A program made the translations under genes and the position numbers. From Brachionus plicatilis (lineage: Eukaryota > Rotifera > Eurotatoria > Ploima > Brachionidae): a stretch of DNA of 64,000 nucleotides. This document shows, piece after piece, positions 49,309 to 60,673 of the stretch (position 1 is the stretch's first letter; every line of letters begins with the position of its first letter). The notes beneath the pieces are model-generated. The model saw only the letters and a program-made list of their open reading frames with translations, did no database searches and was not told the origin of the DNA. Where the stretch lies: contig QEOQ01000221.1 of the NCBI GenBank assembly GCA_010279815.1, positions 388,973 to 452,972 on the forward strand, in the 5' to 3' direction.

Positions 49309-49638
49309 GCTAATTTTTTTATGATTAATTTTTAATTCTAATATATTATTAAAATAACTCATTTTTTATATTTATTCAAAATCGTATGTTTTTACTGAAA
49401 TTTCGATTTTAATTATTCATTTGAATGCTTAGTTTTTCTTTTATCACGTGTCTTAAACATCCAAAATAAAGAAAGTATTTAGATATTTTAGGTTTTTTGC
49501 ATAAAATTATTTTAGAAATGCTATTTGAATATTTTAAAATAAAATTTATAAATATAAAATTGGGATCCCTTTAATGCTTTTTCTAATAAATTAAAAATTA
49601 ACTAAAATCATGCAAAAAATTTTTCAAATTTATTTATT

Positions 49639-51479
49639 TTATTTAACATTGTTTGATAAAAAAATTGTATCGACTATATCTTGAAAAAATAGATCAGTTG
49701 TCTCAATATTTTCTAAGTCGTCATCTTTAAAATATACATTATCAATTAAATTTTTTAATTGATATCTTTCTACATTTTCATTTTCGCTTGCTAAACCATT
49801 AATTTCTAAGTCTTTTATTTCATTGTTATGACCATTGGATAAATCACTGCTATTTAGTACCAATTTCTCATCCATCATTACATTATTGGCTAACACTGGG
49901 TCGTTGTAAATAATTTCAAAAGGTACATTTAGTGAATCTGGATGATGGTTCTTTATGTTCATCATTTGGCGATTACGTAATCTTTTTCTGGAATCAGAAC
50001 TAATTTGACTCACAGCTAAAAAAAAATAATTACAACAATTTTATGTTTGATTGTTAAATCATTTTAAATTTTGGTAATAGTTGAAAAATTAAAAAAATAT
50101 TTATAGTTTTCTACCTTCTTTATCGGAGAGTTCCGAAAAGCCGAAAAAATCATCTGTTATTTTACGGTTAAAATTATTCAGAGGTTCGTACACCACTAGA
50201 AAAATAGAATTTTTAAAAATTTTAAAAAAAAATAAATGTACTTACCAATAGGTCTGTAAACAAATTCAATTTCTCTAGATTCATACTGGCCGAGTTGTTT
50301 AGATTCAGGAGAAGATGAATGAGAAGATGGAGAAGCTTGGCTGTTTAAATCTAAGCTGTCTTCTTCTTCATTGTCTTTTTCTTCTCCAGTTTTGGGAGGG
50401 ATAAATAATTTAAAAAACACGGTTTCTTCTTTGTCTATTTTTTTTGGATATTGGGGCGCTTTGAAAGAAATTGCACACTTAATATTTACATTATGGTAAA
50501 ACTAAAAAAATTTAAATTTCAAATTACCTGATAATGAATTTTTGAATCTTCAATGTCAACAATGCTGCTCCAACCGGAAGAATCGTAAAATTTTGCTTTT
50601 AATGGTTTTTGGTCCTTTTCTAATTTTTTAATAAAGATGACCACATCTGAACCACCATTGCATGATGAACTCAGGTTGAATGAAGAAATTATTGACAATG
50701 TGATTTTGCGAGATGAATTGCTAATGACCTGGGACACCACCGGTTTCAGAATATGGTACTTGTCGCGAATTATTTCGGTTGTATCGAACGAATCTCTTAA
50801 ATAAATTTGAAAACAAAGTCTAACACTTGTTAAATCAATTGATTGTCTATCAAAGTCAAATCCAACTTAAAAAAATTATTTATTTTAACTTTTTGACTTT
50901 TTCTTAATTATAAATAATTATTTAATAATTATTATTTACCATTGAATGGATCAACATTTTTTTCCTTTAATTCTTGAATTCTTTTTTCGATATCACTTTT
51001 TTTGGTAAATTGAATCGAAACACCGTTCAAACTAAATTGTAAAGTAAATGAAAAATTTAAATATTTTTTTTAAAATTTAAATTTACTCAAAAATGTTCTG
51101 TTTTTTGTCAATATTGAAAACAGCTACACCATGTTTGCAGTTTGGACCTACCAGCTTGTGTGGATGAACATGGTAAGGCTCAGTTTTGTTGACACAGGAC
51201 ACAATCAAAGTTGCTGGACCTTCACCATCTACAACCTTTTTTGTATCAAAATTATTAATAAATTTACCAAAAAAAAACAAAAACTACCTTAACTCTGGGA
51301 TACTGGCCTTCGGACACTTGTTTTTTACGATTTTTGGCACTAGATGTATTTTCCCGATCTGGCACGTAATTTTCTGCAAACAAATATGTTGATCTATTTT
51401 CTGCTTCATATCGCATACGATACACTGGTGATGGTTCATACACGATTTCAACGTAAGGTACACGAGATATTCCGTTCAT
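49639..51479 (-). CDS. Rel/NF-kB transcription factor without ankyrin repeats
   Basis: Seven exons join in phase: 51479-51288, 51235-51087, 51031-50940, 50865-50528, 50501-50246, 50195-50115 and 50015-49639, giving 494 residues. The Rel homology region begins VPYVEIVYEPSPVYRMRYEAENRS, continues through QYPRVK, GPATLIVSCV, HPHKLVG, then the dimerization half (VRLCFQIYL, VSQVISNSS, CNGGSDVVIFIKKLEKD, KAKFYDSSGW, VNIKCAISFKAPQYP, EIEFVYRPI). A basic cluster RKRLRNR (379-385) is a likely nuclear signal. No ankyrin repeats follow, so it is of the RelA/Dorsal class. It would act as a dimer in immune or developmental signalling. Two oddities: the DNA-recognition loop lacks the usual Cys (A26 where CEGR is normal), and an acidic/Ser-rich insert of about 40 residues splits the last strands of the dimerization domain. 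Confidence 0.9.
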
Positions 51480-51838
51480 TTTTATTTAATATGTTATTAT
51501 CATTAAATTTTTGTTAAATGATAAATTTTTTAAATCTTTTTATAATTTGAATTTCACCGATATGAAATTAAAATTTCTGTAATAAATAAAAAAACCCACT
51601 AATTACGAAAAAATCAAGTTAAGATAATTTTTTATTTTAATTTATTATTAAAATTTTTTTTATCATTTTTGGGAAATTTTTCACTAAACACAAAAAAATA
51701 CGTAAATTATAAACTTTTAAACATTCTCATAATTCCCAAAATTAAAATCATTTTTTGTTTTAAAACTAAGTTTACTTTTTAGTCTAAATTAAAATTTTTA
51801 TTTTAGAACAAAATTTAAAAAAAAAACATAAGTGAAGA
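51480..51838. promoter_or_regulatory. Shared upstream region of Rel gene and DPH1
   Basis: 359 bp of A/T-rich DNA lies between two divergent start codons and must hold both 5' leaders and promoters. No specific motif is claimed. Confidence 0.5.
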
Positions 51839-54800
51839 ATGAAGCGAGTTGTTTTAAACCAAATTCCAAACGAAATACTAAATGATCCCAAGCTAAAAGA
51901 GGCAATGAGCTCTTTGCCAAAAAATTACAATTTCGAAATACCCAAAACCATATGGAAGATTAAAACCAACAATTGCCAGCGAGTCGCTCTCCAAATGCCC
52001 GAGGGCCTCCTTTTATATGCTTGTACCATTGCTGACATAATTCAAGAGTAACAAAGCCAAAAAAATAATCAACTTTTTAAATTTGCTCTTTACTAGCTTC
52101 ACTCAAGCCGAGACCCTAATTATGGGTGATGTTACCTATGGAGCTTGTTGCATTGATGATTATTCTGCAAGAGCCTTAGACTGTGATCTAATAATCCATT
52201 ATGGTCATAGTTGTCTTAGTAAATATTAATAAAATTAATTTATTATTTTTTTTAATTTTTATTTTAGTCCCAATTGATATTACCAATGGAATTCAGGTTC
52301 TTTACATTTTTGTCGATATTCAGATTGATCTTGACCATTTAATCGAAACTGTTAAATTTAACTTTACGCTTGACACTCGCCTAGCCATGGTAAGCACCAT
52401 TCAATTTGCTTCCTCGATACACGCTGCCAGTCGCATTTTGCAAGAAAATAAATACCTAGTCAAGCTGCCACAATGCAAACCTTTAAGTCCGGGTGAAATC
52501 TTGGGATGCACAGCTCCTAAATTATCAGATACTGATGCGCTGATTTATGTCGGAGATGGCAGATTTCATTTGGAATCAATCATGATTGCAAATGAAAAAA
52601 TATCGGCATACAGGTTTTAAAAATTTTTGAATTAAATTTAAAAAAATCTAGACCGGAGTTTAAATTATCAGTATTTTAAAAAATAAATTATTTCACGAAT
52701 ACTTTAAAAAAAGATACTTAACAGAAAAAATAACTAAAACTAAAAATTTAATATTCATCGAATCAAGAACGGCAGGGTTCTTTGGAAATTTTTGATGTTT
52801 CTGGGCATTACCAATTCATTTATGTTTTCAAATTAAAAATAGCCTTCTTAAATTGGGACTAGATAAAAACATAGAATTCATTTATAAGCATAGTTAGGAA
52901 GCATCAAAATGGTGTAACTAATAATTTTCTTGTTTAAAAATTAATTTTTTTATTCATTTAACTTTTTTCAACAAATTATTTATTCGACATTTTATGTTTT
53001 CAAGTTCTACGTGGCTCTCATTCTCCTTCTTATTTGTTAAATCTTGAAGCCTCATTTTTTATTTCAAGAATCACTATATTTTAATTAAATAGACTCGGTT
53101 TCTTCCCATCCTTAGATATATTAAATGAATATGCTACTTCATCGAATATTTAAGAAATCAATCAATCTAAGGCTTTGAACAAAATACTCAAATACCCCAG
53201 GAATATGATTACGTAGAAAATTAAAAGAATTCTAAAATCAATTTTCAGGTAATCTTTATGCTTGAGGTAATTTTTTAAAAGCCAAATAAATTTTATAAAA
53301 AAAATGTGGAAAAAGTCAAATCAACTTTCGAAGATATAGAAAATATTTCGCTATTTTAACACTCGAAAAAAACAAAAAGTTAAAAAAATGTTTTTCTCTT
53401 TAATTTTATATATCGTAAATAAGTCATTTTCTTAATTCATTTTTTTATAAATTAATAGATTTAATTTTTTTAATACTAAATCTAAAAGCGTTGATTCAAA
53501 AATTCAAATTTAAATAATAAAAAATTAATATATAGGAATTATTAGAAATTTTTTTCTAATTAACGTTTTGATTAATGAAAATTTTATCAAAAAAAAAATT
53601 TTTTTAATTTTAATAATTAATTTAATACTTTATTCTAATAAGTTTTTATATCCAAATAAGTTTTGATTTAGAGTATTAATTAACATCCTTTTATTCTGTT
53701 TTGGATTGTTTTTGAAAAAAGTGTGGTTTTTTTAAAATAACAGAACAAAGTCTTAAAAAGTCTTACATTTATCATGAGGCTGAAGACTGGTTCGTTAAAT
53801 GCAGGATAGTGTAACATACAAAATTGCGTTTTTGATAAAATTTCAGTAGAATCCCTCAAATTTTGCAAAAATTAAGTCTCAGACTATTCGAGCGCAATCT
53901 ATTTTTGCAGAGATTTTTCATTTCATTAGCTGACTGACATTTGATAGAATTATAGATGTTACATTGAAAAAGGTGTTTTTTACCTCATGATAAAAAGTAA
54001 TAAGATTTTTAAAAGTTTTGTTCTGCTCTTTTGTACCAAATTTCACAAACTAAAAGTTTTCTTTATTTCTGATTAAATAAATTTTTTTCAAAAAATTGGT
54101 TAAATAAGTATAAGTTCAGTATTTAGGAACGAATTATATTTAAAAGTATATTCTAATCTAAAAGTTTAAAATTAAAATAATTTAAATTGCCTGATTTAAA
54201 TTTACTAAGTCTCATTTTTATTTATAAATTTTATTTGATTTTTAGATACGATCCGTATAATAAAATATTTTCACGTGAATATTATGACTTTGATAAAATG
54301 AAGTCAAATCGAGAGAAACAGATTCAAAAATCACTTAAGCAAATTGTTAAATCAGAGAACAATTCAGAATTAAAATTGAGAAGTTCTCAAAATTATGGCC
54401 TTATTTTATCGACCCTAGGAAGACAGGGCTCACCGAAAATTCTTGAAAATCTCAAAACAAAGCTTGAAGAATTGAATAAGAATTATTTTATTGTACTTTT
54501 GTCAGAGATATTTCCTCATAAGTTGAAATTGTTCGACGAACAAATAGACGCGTAATTAATAACAAATTATAATTTTAAAAATTGATAAAATTTTTAATAT
54601 TTCTAATTAAAAAGGTGGGTTCAGATAGCATGTCCACGTTTGTCTATTGATTGGGGAGAATTTTTCGACAAACCATTATTGACTCCTTATGAAGCGATGG
54701 TCAGCTTGAAACAAGTTCTTTGGCAACCAGAATATCCAATGGATTTTTATTCCAATGAAAGTTTAGGAAGTTGGACAGTAAACAATTCCTTTAATAAATC

Positions 54801-54858
54801 AAAGCAAAGTTTAACAAAAAAAAATAAAGTAAAAATTGAATATGAATCAAATAATTGA
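51839..54858 (+). CDS. DPH1: Diphthamide biosynthesis protein 1 (DPH1)
   Basis: Five exons join in phase: 51839-52047, 52097-52218, 52268-52613, 54246-54551 and 54615-54858, giving 408 residues, normal for the family. DPH1 works with DPH2 as a radical-SAM-like iron-sulfur enzyme that transfers a 3-amino-3-carboxypropyl group from SAM to a histidine of elongation factor 2. The cluster-binding Cys motifs are present in order: GACC (C87/C88), LGCTAP (C191) and [11 protein letters not shown] (C334). Other family blocks are [45 protein letters not shown] and [10 protein letters not shown]. Introns are about 50-60 bp except the third (1.63 kb), in which I see no gene. The gene is divergent from the Rel gene, with only about 360 bp between the start codons, so the two may share a promoter region. 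Confidence 0.95.
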
Positions 54859-55206
54859 AACATATTAATAAAAAAATTATATTCAAATTGTATTTTTAAT
54901 TCGTGAAAAATATAGTTTTGAAAAAAAAAAACTAAAAGTTGTGATCACAACAATTTATTTTTGGCAAATTACTGATCTAAAATTCTATCTTATAAAACTG
55001 GTAATCAAAATCGGTTTGAAAATCTGTAAGGTTTTAAAAACCTGTTTATACCAGTATATTTTAATTTAAAAAAAATATGGTTTAGTCAAAGAAATAACTA
55101 AAAAAATTACAGTTAAAGTTCCAGAAATTAAAAACTTAAGTGCTATCTGAATTTCTAATTTTTGACTTTAAATTCGTAAACTACATCCGTAATTTTGAAT
55201 ATTTTT

Positions 55207-56065
55207 CAGAGTTGGGAAACTGATACTGAATAACTGATCAGTATCAGTTAATTTCAGTTATCAGTTAAACTGAAACTGACCGATAACTGATTTTGAATTA
55301 ACTGAGACTGACTGAAAACTGTTTTACTATTTATTTGAATTTTTGAAAATTTTTTTTTCGGTTTTAATTTAGTTTTACACTTATATATTTTTTAAACTAA
55401 AACCATGTTTATTGTATAAAACTTCTTTTCTTAAAGACAAGTATATTGATTCTAGAGAAAAATTGTCTCAGGAAAGAATGCTGATTGAGCCAGATTTACA
55501 AGAACATCAAAGTAAAAAACGAAAATTAGAAATAGAATTAATGTCCTATTTAAGCTACAATGAGCCGAATGTCCATGAGGAAAACTTTGAAAATTTTGAA
55601 TTAAAAAGGTTTGAAAATGAACTTGATCTCTATTTAAGTGAAATAAATGAAAAAACAGAATGCAATATCCTAAGTTATTGGAAAAATCGGTCTAGAGTTT
55701 TAAAGTTTTATCTTTGTTAGTGCGAGATATTTATTCGATTCAAGCTAGCTCGGCACCTATTGAAAAATATTTTTCTGGGTCTACATTTTTGATGAGACCA
55801 CATAGAAGTAGATTCACTTATAAAAATTTATCAAATATAATGTTTCTAAAATGTAATAAAAAATATATGTAAATATCCGTTTTAAATGTTAATTAGACTT
55901 TAATTTTTATAAACTGTTTAATATATAAACTAATTGTATCATTTTTCTAATTAACTGATTTTTAACTGATAACTGATACCCATTAAATGAGACTGATACT
56001 AAACTGATGCTCGAAAAACTGATACTGACTGAAAACTGATTTTTTTATAACTGATCCCAACTCTG
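55207..56065 (+). mobile_element. Nested hAT element, deleted transposase
   Basis: The 859-bp insert has short inverted ends CAGAGTTGGG ... CCCAACTCTG and an exact 8-bp duplication ATATTTTT (55199-55206, 56066-56073). Many ACTGATA-type words fill the subterminal regions. It carries the remains of a hAT transposase gene. The 8-bp duplication and the end sequence are typical of hAT. Confidence 0.93.
55412..55871 (+). pseudogene. hAT transposase C-terminal remnant
   Basis: The first frame (to 55720) gives an acidic helical stretch including YLSEINEKTECNILSYWKNR. After a frame change, about 55722-55871 encodes the hAT dimerization motif (ASSAPIEKYFSGSTFLMRP, then LMF-type end NIMFLKCN). The catalytic core and zinc finger are absent. 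This is a non-functional remnant. Confidence 0.85.
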
Positions 56066-56757
56066 ATATTTTTTAATTAAATATGTCTTTAGAGTAAATA
56101 ATTCGAAATAATTAAGTGTTTGGCTATAGTTTCTTTTGATTTTCCAGAAAAATAAGCTTTTATAACTTCACCGTACCTTTCTCCATTTTTGTAGCCTACT
56201 TAACAGCGCCGAAAACGTTCTATGGGTTTTTTTCAAAGGACGTAGTTTACGAATTTCTGGAAAATCAAAAGAAACTATAGCCAAACACTTAATTATTTCG
56301 AATTATTTACTCTAAAGACATATTTAATTAAAAAATATTCAAAATTACGGATGTAGTTTACGAATTTAAAGTCAAAAATTAGAAATTCAGATAGCACTTA
56401 AGTTTTGAATTTCTAGAACCTTATATTTGTATTGTTCTTTTTTAGAGATAATTAATTTTAAACTAAGAAAAAAAAATTTTTATTTAATTTATTATTATCA
56501 AAATTATAAAATTCTAGCTTATCGAAGATTTTTAGTATAGTAGTTCTTTTAATATTTTTGAATGCAATCGTATCATATTTTTATCTACAGTTAGAGATCC
56601 AATCTAAAAGCATTTTTCTGAAGGTACACTGGTAGGCATTAATAAAAAGTATTTTGCAATGTGGGTCATATAGGCCATATAGATCGTTGCTTTTCTTTCA
56701 CCCATTGTTATTGTTAATGACCTGATACCATATTTATTTACAAAAGACTTACAATTG

Positions 56758-57180
56758 TTATTTCCAGTCTTCAGGAATACTTTTTAACGTTTTGCATTCA
56801 TTAAAAAGTTGATGTAGCAAAGGTACAAAAATATCAGTTAGACCTTTTAAAAATCTAGAATGAATTCCAATAGACTCAGGTGAACTAGAAGATGATAATT
56901 CATCATTTGCTTTTTTGATTTGATCTAAAGAGAATTCAATAAACGAAAAACCTGGACTTACTAGGGAATTATTTAAATTCAATTCCCTAGATGTCTCAAA
57001 GATGAATTTGGCAGAGTCTTTTTCTCCGGACAGAGAAGAGAATGTAAAAGATGCAAAGCAACTGTTAAACATCTCTCCTTGATCAACGGTGTTTGATGCT
57101 TTATAATCATTCCAAACAAACTCTTCTGGAAAGCTGTCAATATTAGCATCTTCTCTAGTTTATATTGAAGATTTAAAAAA
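56758..57180 (-). mobile_element. LINE RT N-terminal fragment
   Basis: The translation includes FSLDQIKKANDELSSSSSPE and LHQLFNECKTLKSIPEDWK, typical of the region before the RT fingers of LINEs (the latter equals the SLREGRVPRAWR position in the 62-kb LINE). It stops right after EDWK. It belongs to a different LINE family from the one at the window's end. Confidence 0.75.
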
Positions 57181-57194
57181 ATTCCAGAACGTTT

Positions 57195-57480
57195 TAAAAA
57201 TTAAAAGGCTCATATTTTTTCGGGGTGAAAAATTATATTTTTTTAAGATGACAAAAATAACTAAAAATGGTGACTAATTTAATTTGTTTTAGCTGACTAT
57301 ATAAAACTAATTATTCTGACAAAAAAACTAAACGACTGACAAATTTATATATTGAGATGACTTTTTTATAATTTTTCACCGACAAAATAAAACCTTATTT
57401 GTAGACAAAAAAAACTAATTTTAGTGACGAAAATATTTATTTAAATGACAAAATATAAAAAAATATAAAAAAAAATAAAC
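57195..57480. repeat. GACAAAAA-type subterminal repeats
   Basis: Several units with GACAAA, GACTAA or GACGAAA separated by A/T runs resemble the terminal arrays of the MULE at 5763. They probably represent one end of the second MULE. The matching far end was not found near 60.4-60.6 kb. Confidence 0.45.
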
Positions 57481-57482
57481 CA

Positions 57483-60341
57483 TTAATTTTTCTTTGTTTT
57501 TTTTCCCTGACTTGTTGATTTCTTTGGTCTTCCTCGTTTTCTTGGTAAATCCACTGTAGCTTCGACTAGTGTTGGCAATCGATTATAAATAATCGATTCA
57601 ATAATCGACTAACTTTAAATCGACTATTTTTTTTTAGTCGATTATTTAATCGATTGAATTTTTTTAATCGATTATTAAATCGATTAAATTTTTTTAATCT
57701 ATTATTAAATCGATTAATTTTTTTTAATCGACTATTAAACCGACTAATTTTTTTTTGTCGACTATTAAATCGATTAAATTTTTTTAGTCGATTATTAAAT
57801 CGATTAATTTTTTTTAAATCGATTATTAATTCGATTAATTCTTTTTAGTTGATTATTAAATCGATTAATTTTTTTTAGTCGATTTTTTAATCGATTAAAT
57901 TTTTTGGGTCGATTGTTAAATCGATTAAATTTTTTTAGTCGACCATTAAATCGATTAAATTTTTTTAGTCGACTATTAAACCGACTAATTCTTTTTGTCG
58001 ACTATTAAATCGAATTATTTTTATTTTGCGCTAAATCTATAATTTTAAATCAATTAAAAAATTTTTTTATTAAAAAATAATATTTTTTGCCCTCCTAAAT
58101 TTTAATTTCGAGATAAATTAGAAGTATTATAGTCATCTAGAAAAAATAATTCGATTTAATAGTCGACTAAAATAATAATAGACTGAAAAAGTTTAATCGA
58201 TTAAATAGTCGACTAAAAAATAATAATCGATTTAATAGTCGACTAAAAAAAATTAATCTATTTAATAATCGACTAAAAAATATTAATCGATTTAATAATC
58301 GACTAAAAAAAATTAATCGATTTATTAAATTTTTCAATCGATTGGAGTCGATTGCCAACACTAGCTTCGACTGTATCTTGTACTGTAGCTTCAGTAACAT
58401 ATTCTTTCTCAATGACTGAATCGCTAGGAGACTCTTGTTCGACTACTGCTTGCTCGGGATTGGATTCATTTTCTGAACAGCTCAAATCACAATCATTTTG
58501 GTAAAACAAAGCTGCTTTTTGTTTTTTTGGTCTGCCTCTTTTGCGTTTTTGACTGATTGAAATTGTTTTAGCTTCTTCTGGGATAATGCAAAGCTTTAAA
58601 CGGTATGCAAGGCCAAGAACATGAATGCAGATGTAGTGTTTAGCAAATTCTCTACAATTGCATTTGCTTTGTTTCCAATCATCGGAACATAGTATGGTCT
58701 CGTTGATCTGGCTAAATTGAGAGTAGTCATTAAATGTACGCCAAGATAAATTTTGTTTTGATAAAATATAGTCGTCAACTGTTTCTTTTGTCAGCTTTAG
58801 ATTGAGATCTTGATGACTATAAAAAAAACGACCATTAGAGGAAGAAATTTTGATAATATAGTCAGTTTTTATATTGCTAGTCCATTGAAAAGCAGCAGCA
58901 TACAATTGTTGATCGCAATTAAATTCATCGTAAAAAAATTGCACGATTCACGTTTTCGGGATGTCTATCTCTTGACCAACGCCCAATGATGTCAATCTCT
59001 AAGATTGTACGGAAGGAACTTAAATTGTGACGTTGCCTCATAGTTGACTCTAGCTCGATTATTGGATTCCAGGATTCTAAAGACCAACCTTTAAATCTTT
59101 TAAAAAATTATTAAATAAAAGATGAAAATATTAAAATATTTATATATTAATAATACCTTGTAGTCCACTCGCAGCAAAAATAGTCAAGGAAATTTCTATA
59201 AGCTCAGATTTATACGAACGCCACTTGTTAATGAAAAGTTTTAATACGGCTCCAAAAATTTCTTCAGATTCGCACAATTGAATCCGCATGATATCTTGTC
59301 TAATTGAATACTTTATGGCTTTCTGGGCTTCAGTGGTGAAACGATTCAGTTGCGCGTCTACTTTACGTATAACATGAGCAAAGCACATTAATCCCTTTTC
59401 AAAGAAACCAACGAATGCTTCTTGAAATCCATTGGTGATTGCACCGGCACCATCTGCTATTACGATCTGTGGCGAATACTGCAGTTGCATCACATCGAAA
59501 ACAACTTTTTTGAGTGATTCAAAAAGGAATCTGAAGTCATCTCCTGTTTCGTTGGTTGAAATACAAATACCAAACGGATGAAAGTGCTTTTGACGATCAG
59601 TAGTATCAATCATCAAGACTGGGAAACCTTGCAAAATGAGTTTGTAAGTAGAATCTACTGTTAAATGCTTTGTCTTGTACGCATTGCTAATAAGTAACTT
59701 GGTGGTGATAAAAATTCGGAAAAACATGAGCTGATCGTTATCTACAGCTTTCTCGAAACTTGGACAAAATGGTTTGTCATAATCATCTAGGACCTCCTTC
59801 CGATTTTGGCGCCATAGTTCAAGATCCCGAACGTTTATTTGTGCCGGACCGTAGTTATCTTTACGTATAATGGCCAGATAGTTAAAGTTTTTATTTGTGG
59901 TTGTTGTAGTCCATCATGATCGAGTGCTCTGAGTATGGCTTTTGGAGTTGTTATTTTCATTTCGAAGTAGCGCTTGATCTACTCTTTTATTTCTGTTGGT
60001 ATACCTCTTTCAGTTTTGTCCTTGTGCTCATGTTTATCATCACTGATGAATAAACATACTTCGTCATCAGAAGTAAGGTGATAATAAGCCATTGTGCTGC
60101 AGCTCGACAGTGGTGGCGAACAGAGAAAATAATAGCAAACAGTGTCAATTCGTTTGCGCTTGTATTGGTATTTCCATAAGTTGGTATCATGGCTAAATTT
60201 ATTAATGAATCTTTGCTTGTTAACTGTAGCATCTTTTTGCTGAATAAATTCAGTCAACTTAATGATAGCTACCTCTTGATATAAAATTCCTTTCCCACGT
60301 TTTTTTAGTGGTTCTACATCTTCTTCGTCTATATCAAGCAT
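57483..60341 (-). pseudogene. MULE transposase, frameshifted and interrupted
   Basis: Coding segments run leftwards: 60341-59979 (N-terminal, FLYWCH-like basic region), a piece at about 59970-59860 (TTPKAILRALDHDGLQQPQ), 59727-59140 (catalytic part) and 58944 to about 58364, then 57558-57483 after a MITE. The catalytic part shows LTVDSTYKL (first D) and IVIADGAGAITNGF (second D) with CFAHVIRKV after it. The C-terminal part has a SWIM zinc finger, CNC ... CIH (KQSKCNCREFAKHYICIHVL), and two AT-hook-like motifs KRGRPKK, one on each side of the MITE. In-frame stops near 59976 and frame changes near 59860, 59100 and 58940 make it non-functional as it stands, unless some are unrecognised introns. 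Confidence 0.85.
57567..58363. mobile_element. hAT-type MITE built of TCGATT repeats
   Basis: The ends are TAGTGTTGGCAATCGA and its complement, and the flanking 8-bp duplication GCTTCGAC lies at 57559-57566 and 58364-58371. The left half (57590-58015) is a tandem array of about 30-bp units containing AATCGATTAA and TAGTCGATTATTAA. The right half (58140-58340) holds the same units inverted. The short centre is plain A/T-rich DNA. It sits in the C-terminal coding part of the MULE transposase, so it is younger than that copy. Confidence 0.93.
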
Positions 60342-60673
60342 TGTGTCCTCTTCATTGAAATTGGGAATTACTGATTCAGTGCTAGAGATCTTTTATTTCT
60401 TATCGATAAGTATTTATTTTTTTTCTTTATATAGAAGAGAAAATTCAATAGTTTCAATAGTTTCAATAGTTTTTTTAATGATTTTAAAAGGCTTGAGCTT
60501 AGCTCTTTTGCCTTCCGGTTACTGGATTTTTTAAATAAAAGTTTTTGTTTTTAAAGACTAAAAATATATAAAAGTAAAAATAAACAAAATAGGATTTATC
60601 AGAAATGTTTTGGTGTTATGTTTTTATCTAATTGTATACAACATTTCAATTGGCCAACGCAAATTGAACAGAA

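Larger units (their letters stand above)
55115..56422. mobile_element. Palindromic element of the 11.1-kb family, split by a hAT
   Basis: With the nested hAT (55207-56065) and one 8-bp duplication removed, about 440 bp remain. The ends are inverted (AAAGTTCCAGAAATT ... AATTTCTAGAACCTT) and the arms extend from 55115 to the core near 56160. The first arm resembles the arms at 11093 and 11869, sharing AGTGCTATCTGAATTTC. Its minus-strand core translates to NGERYGEVIKAYFSGKSKET, reminiscent of a transposase helix-turn-helix. It is non-autonomous. Confidence 0.85.

Noticed and set aside
53680..53868. ORF in DPH1 intron 3
   Set aside because: It is minus-strand, has no domain and is A/T-rich. It is not supported as a nested gene.
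57654..57848. Repetitive ORF with NRLNFFNRLLNRL units
   Set aside because: It is translation of the TCGATT array of the MITE and not a protein gene.
57567..58363. CRISPR-like direct repeats
   Set aside because: The units vary, spacers are not unique, and the array is inside a transposon with inverted ends in an animal genome.
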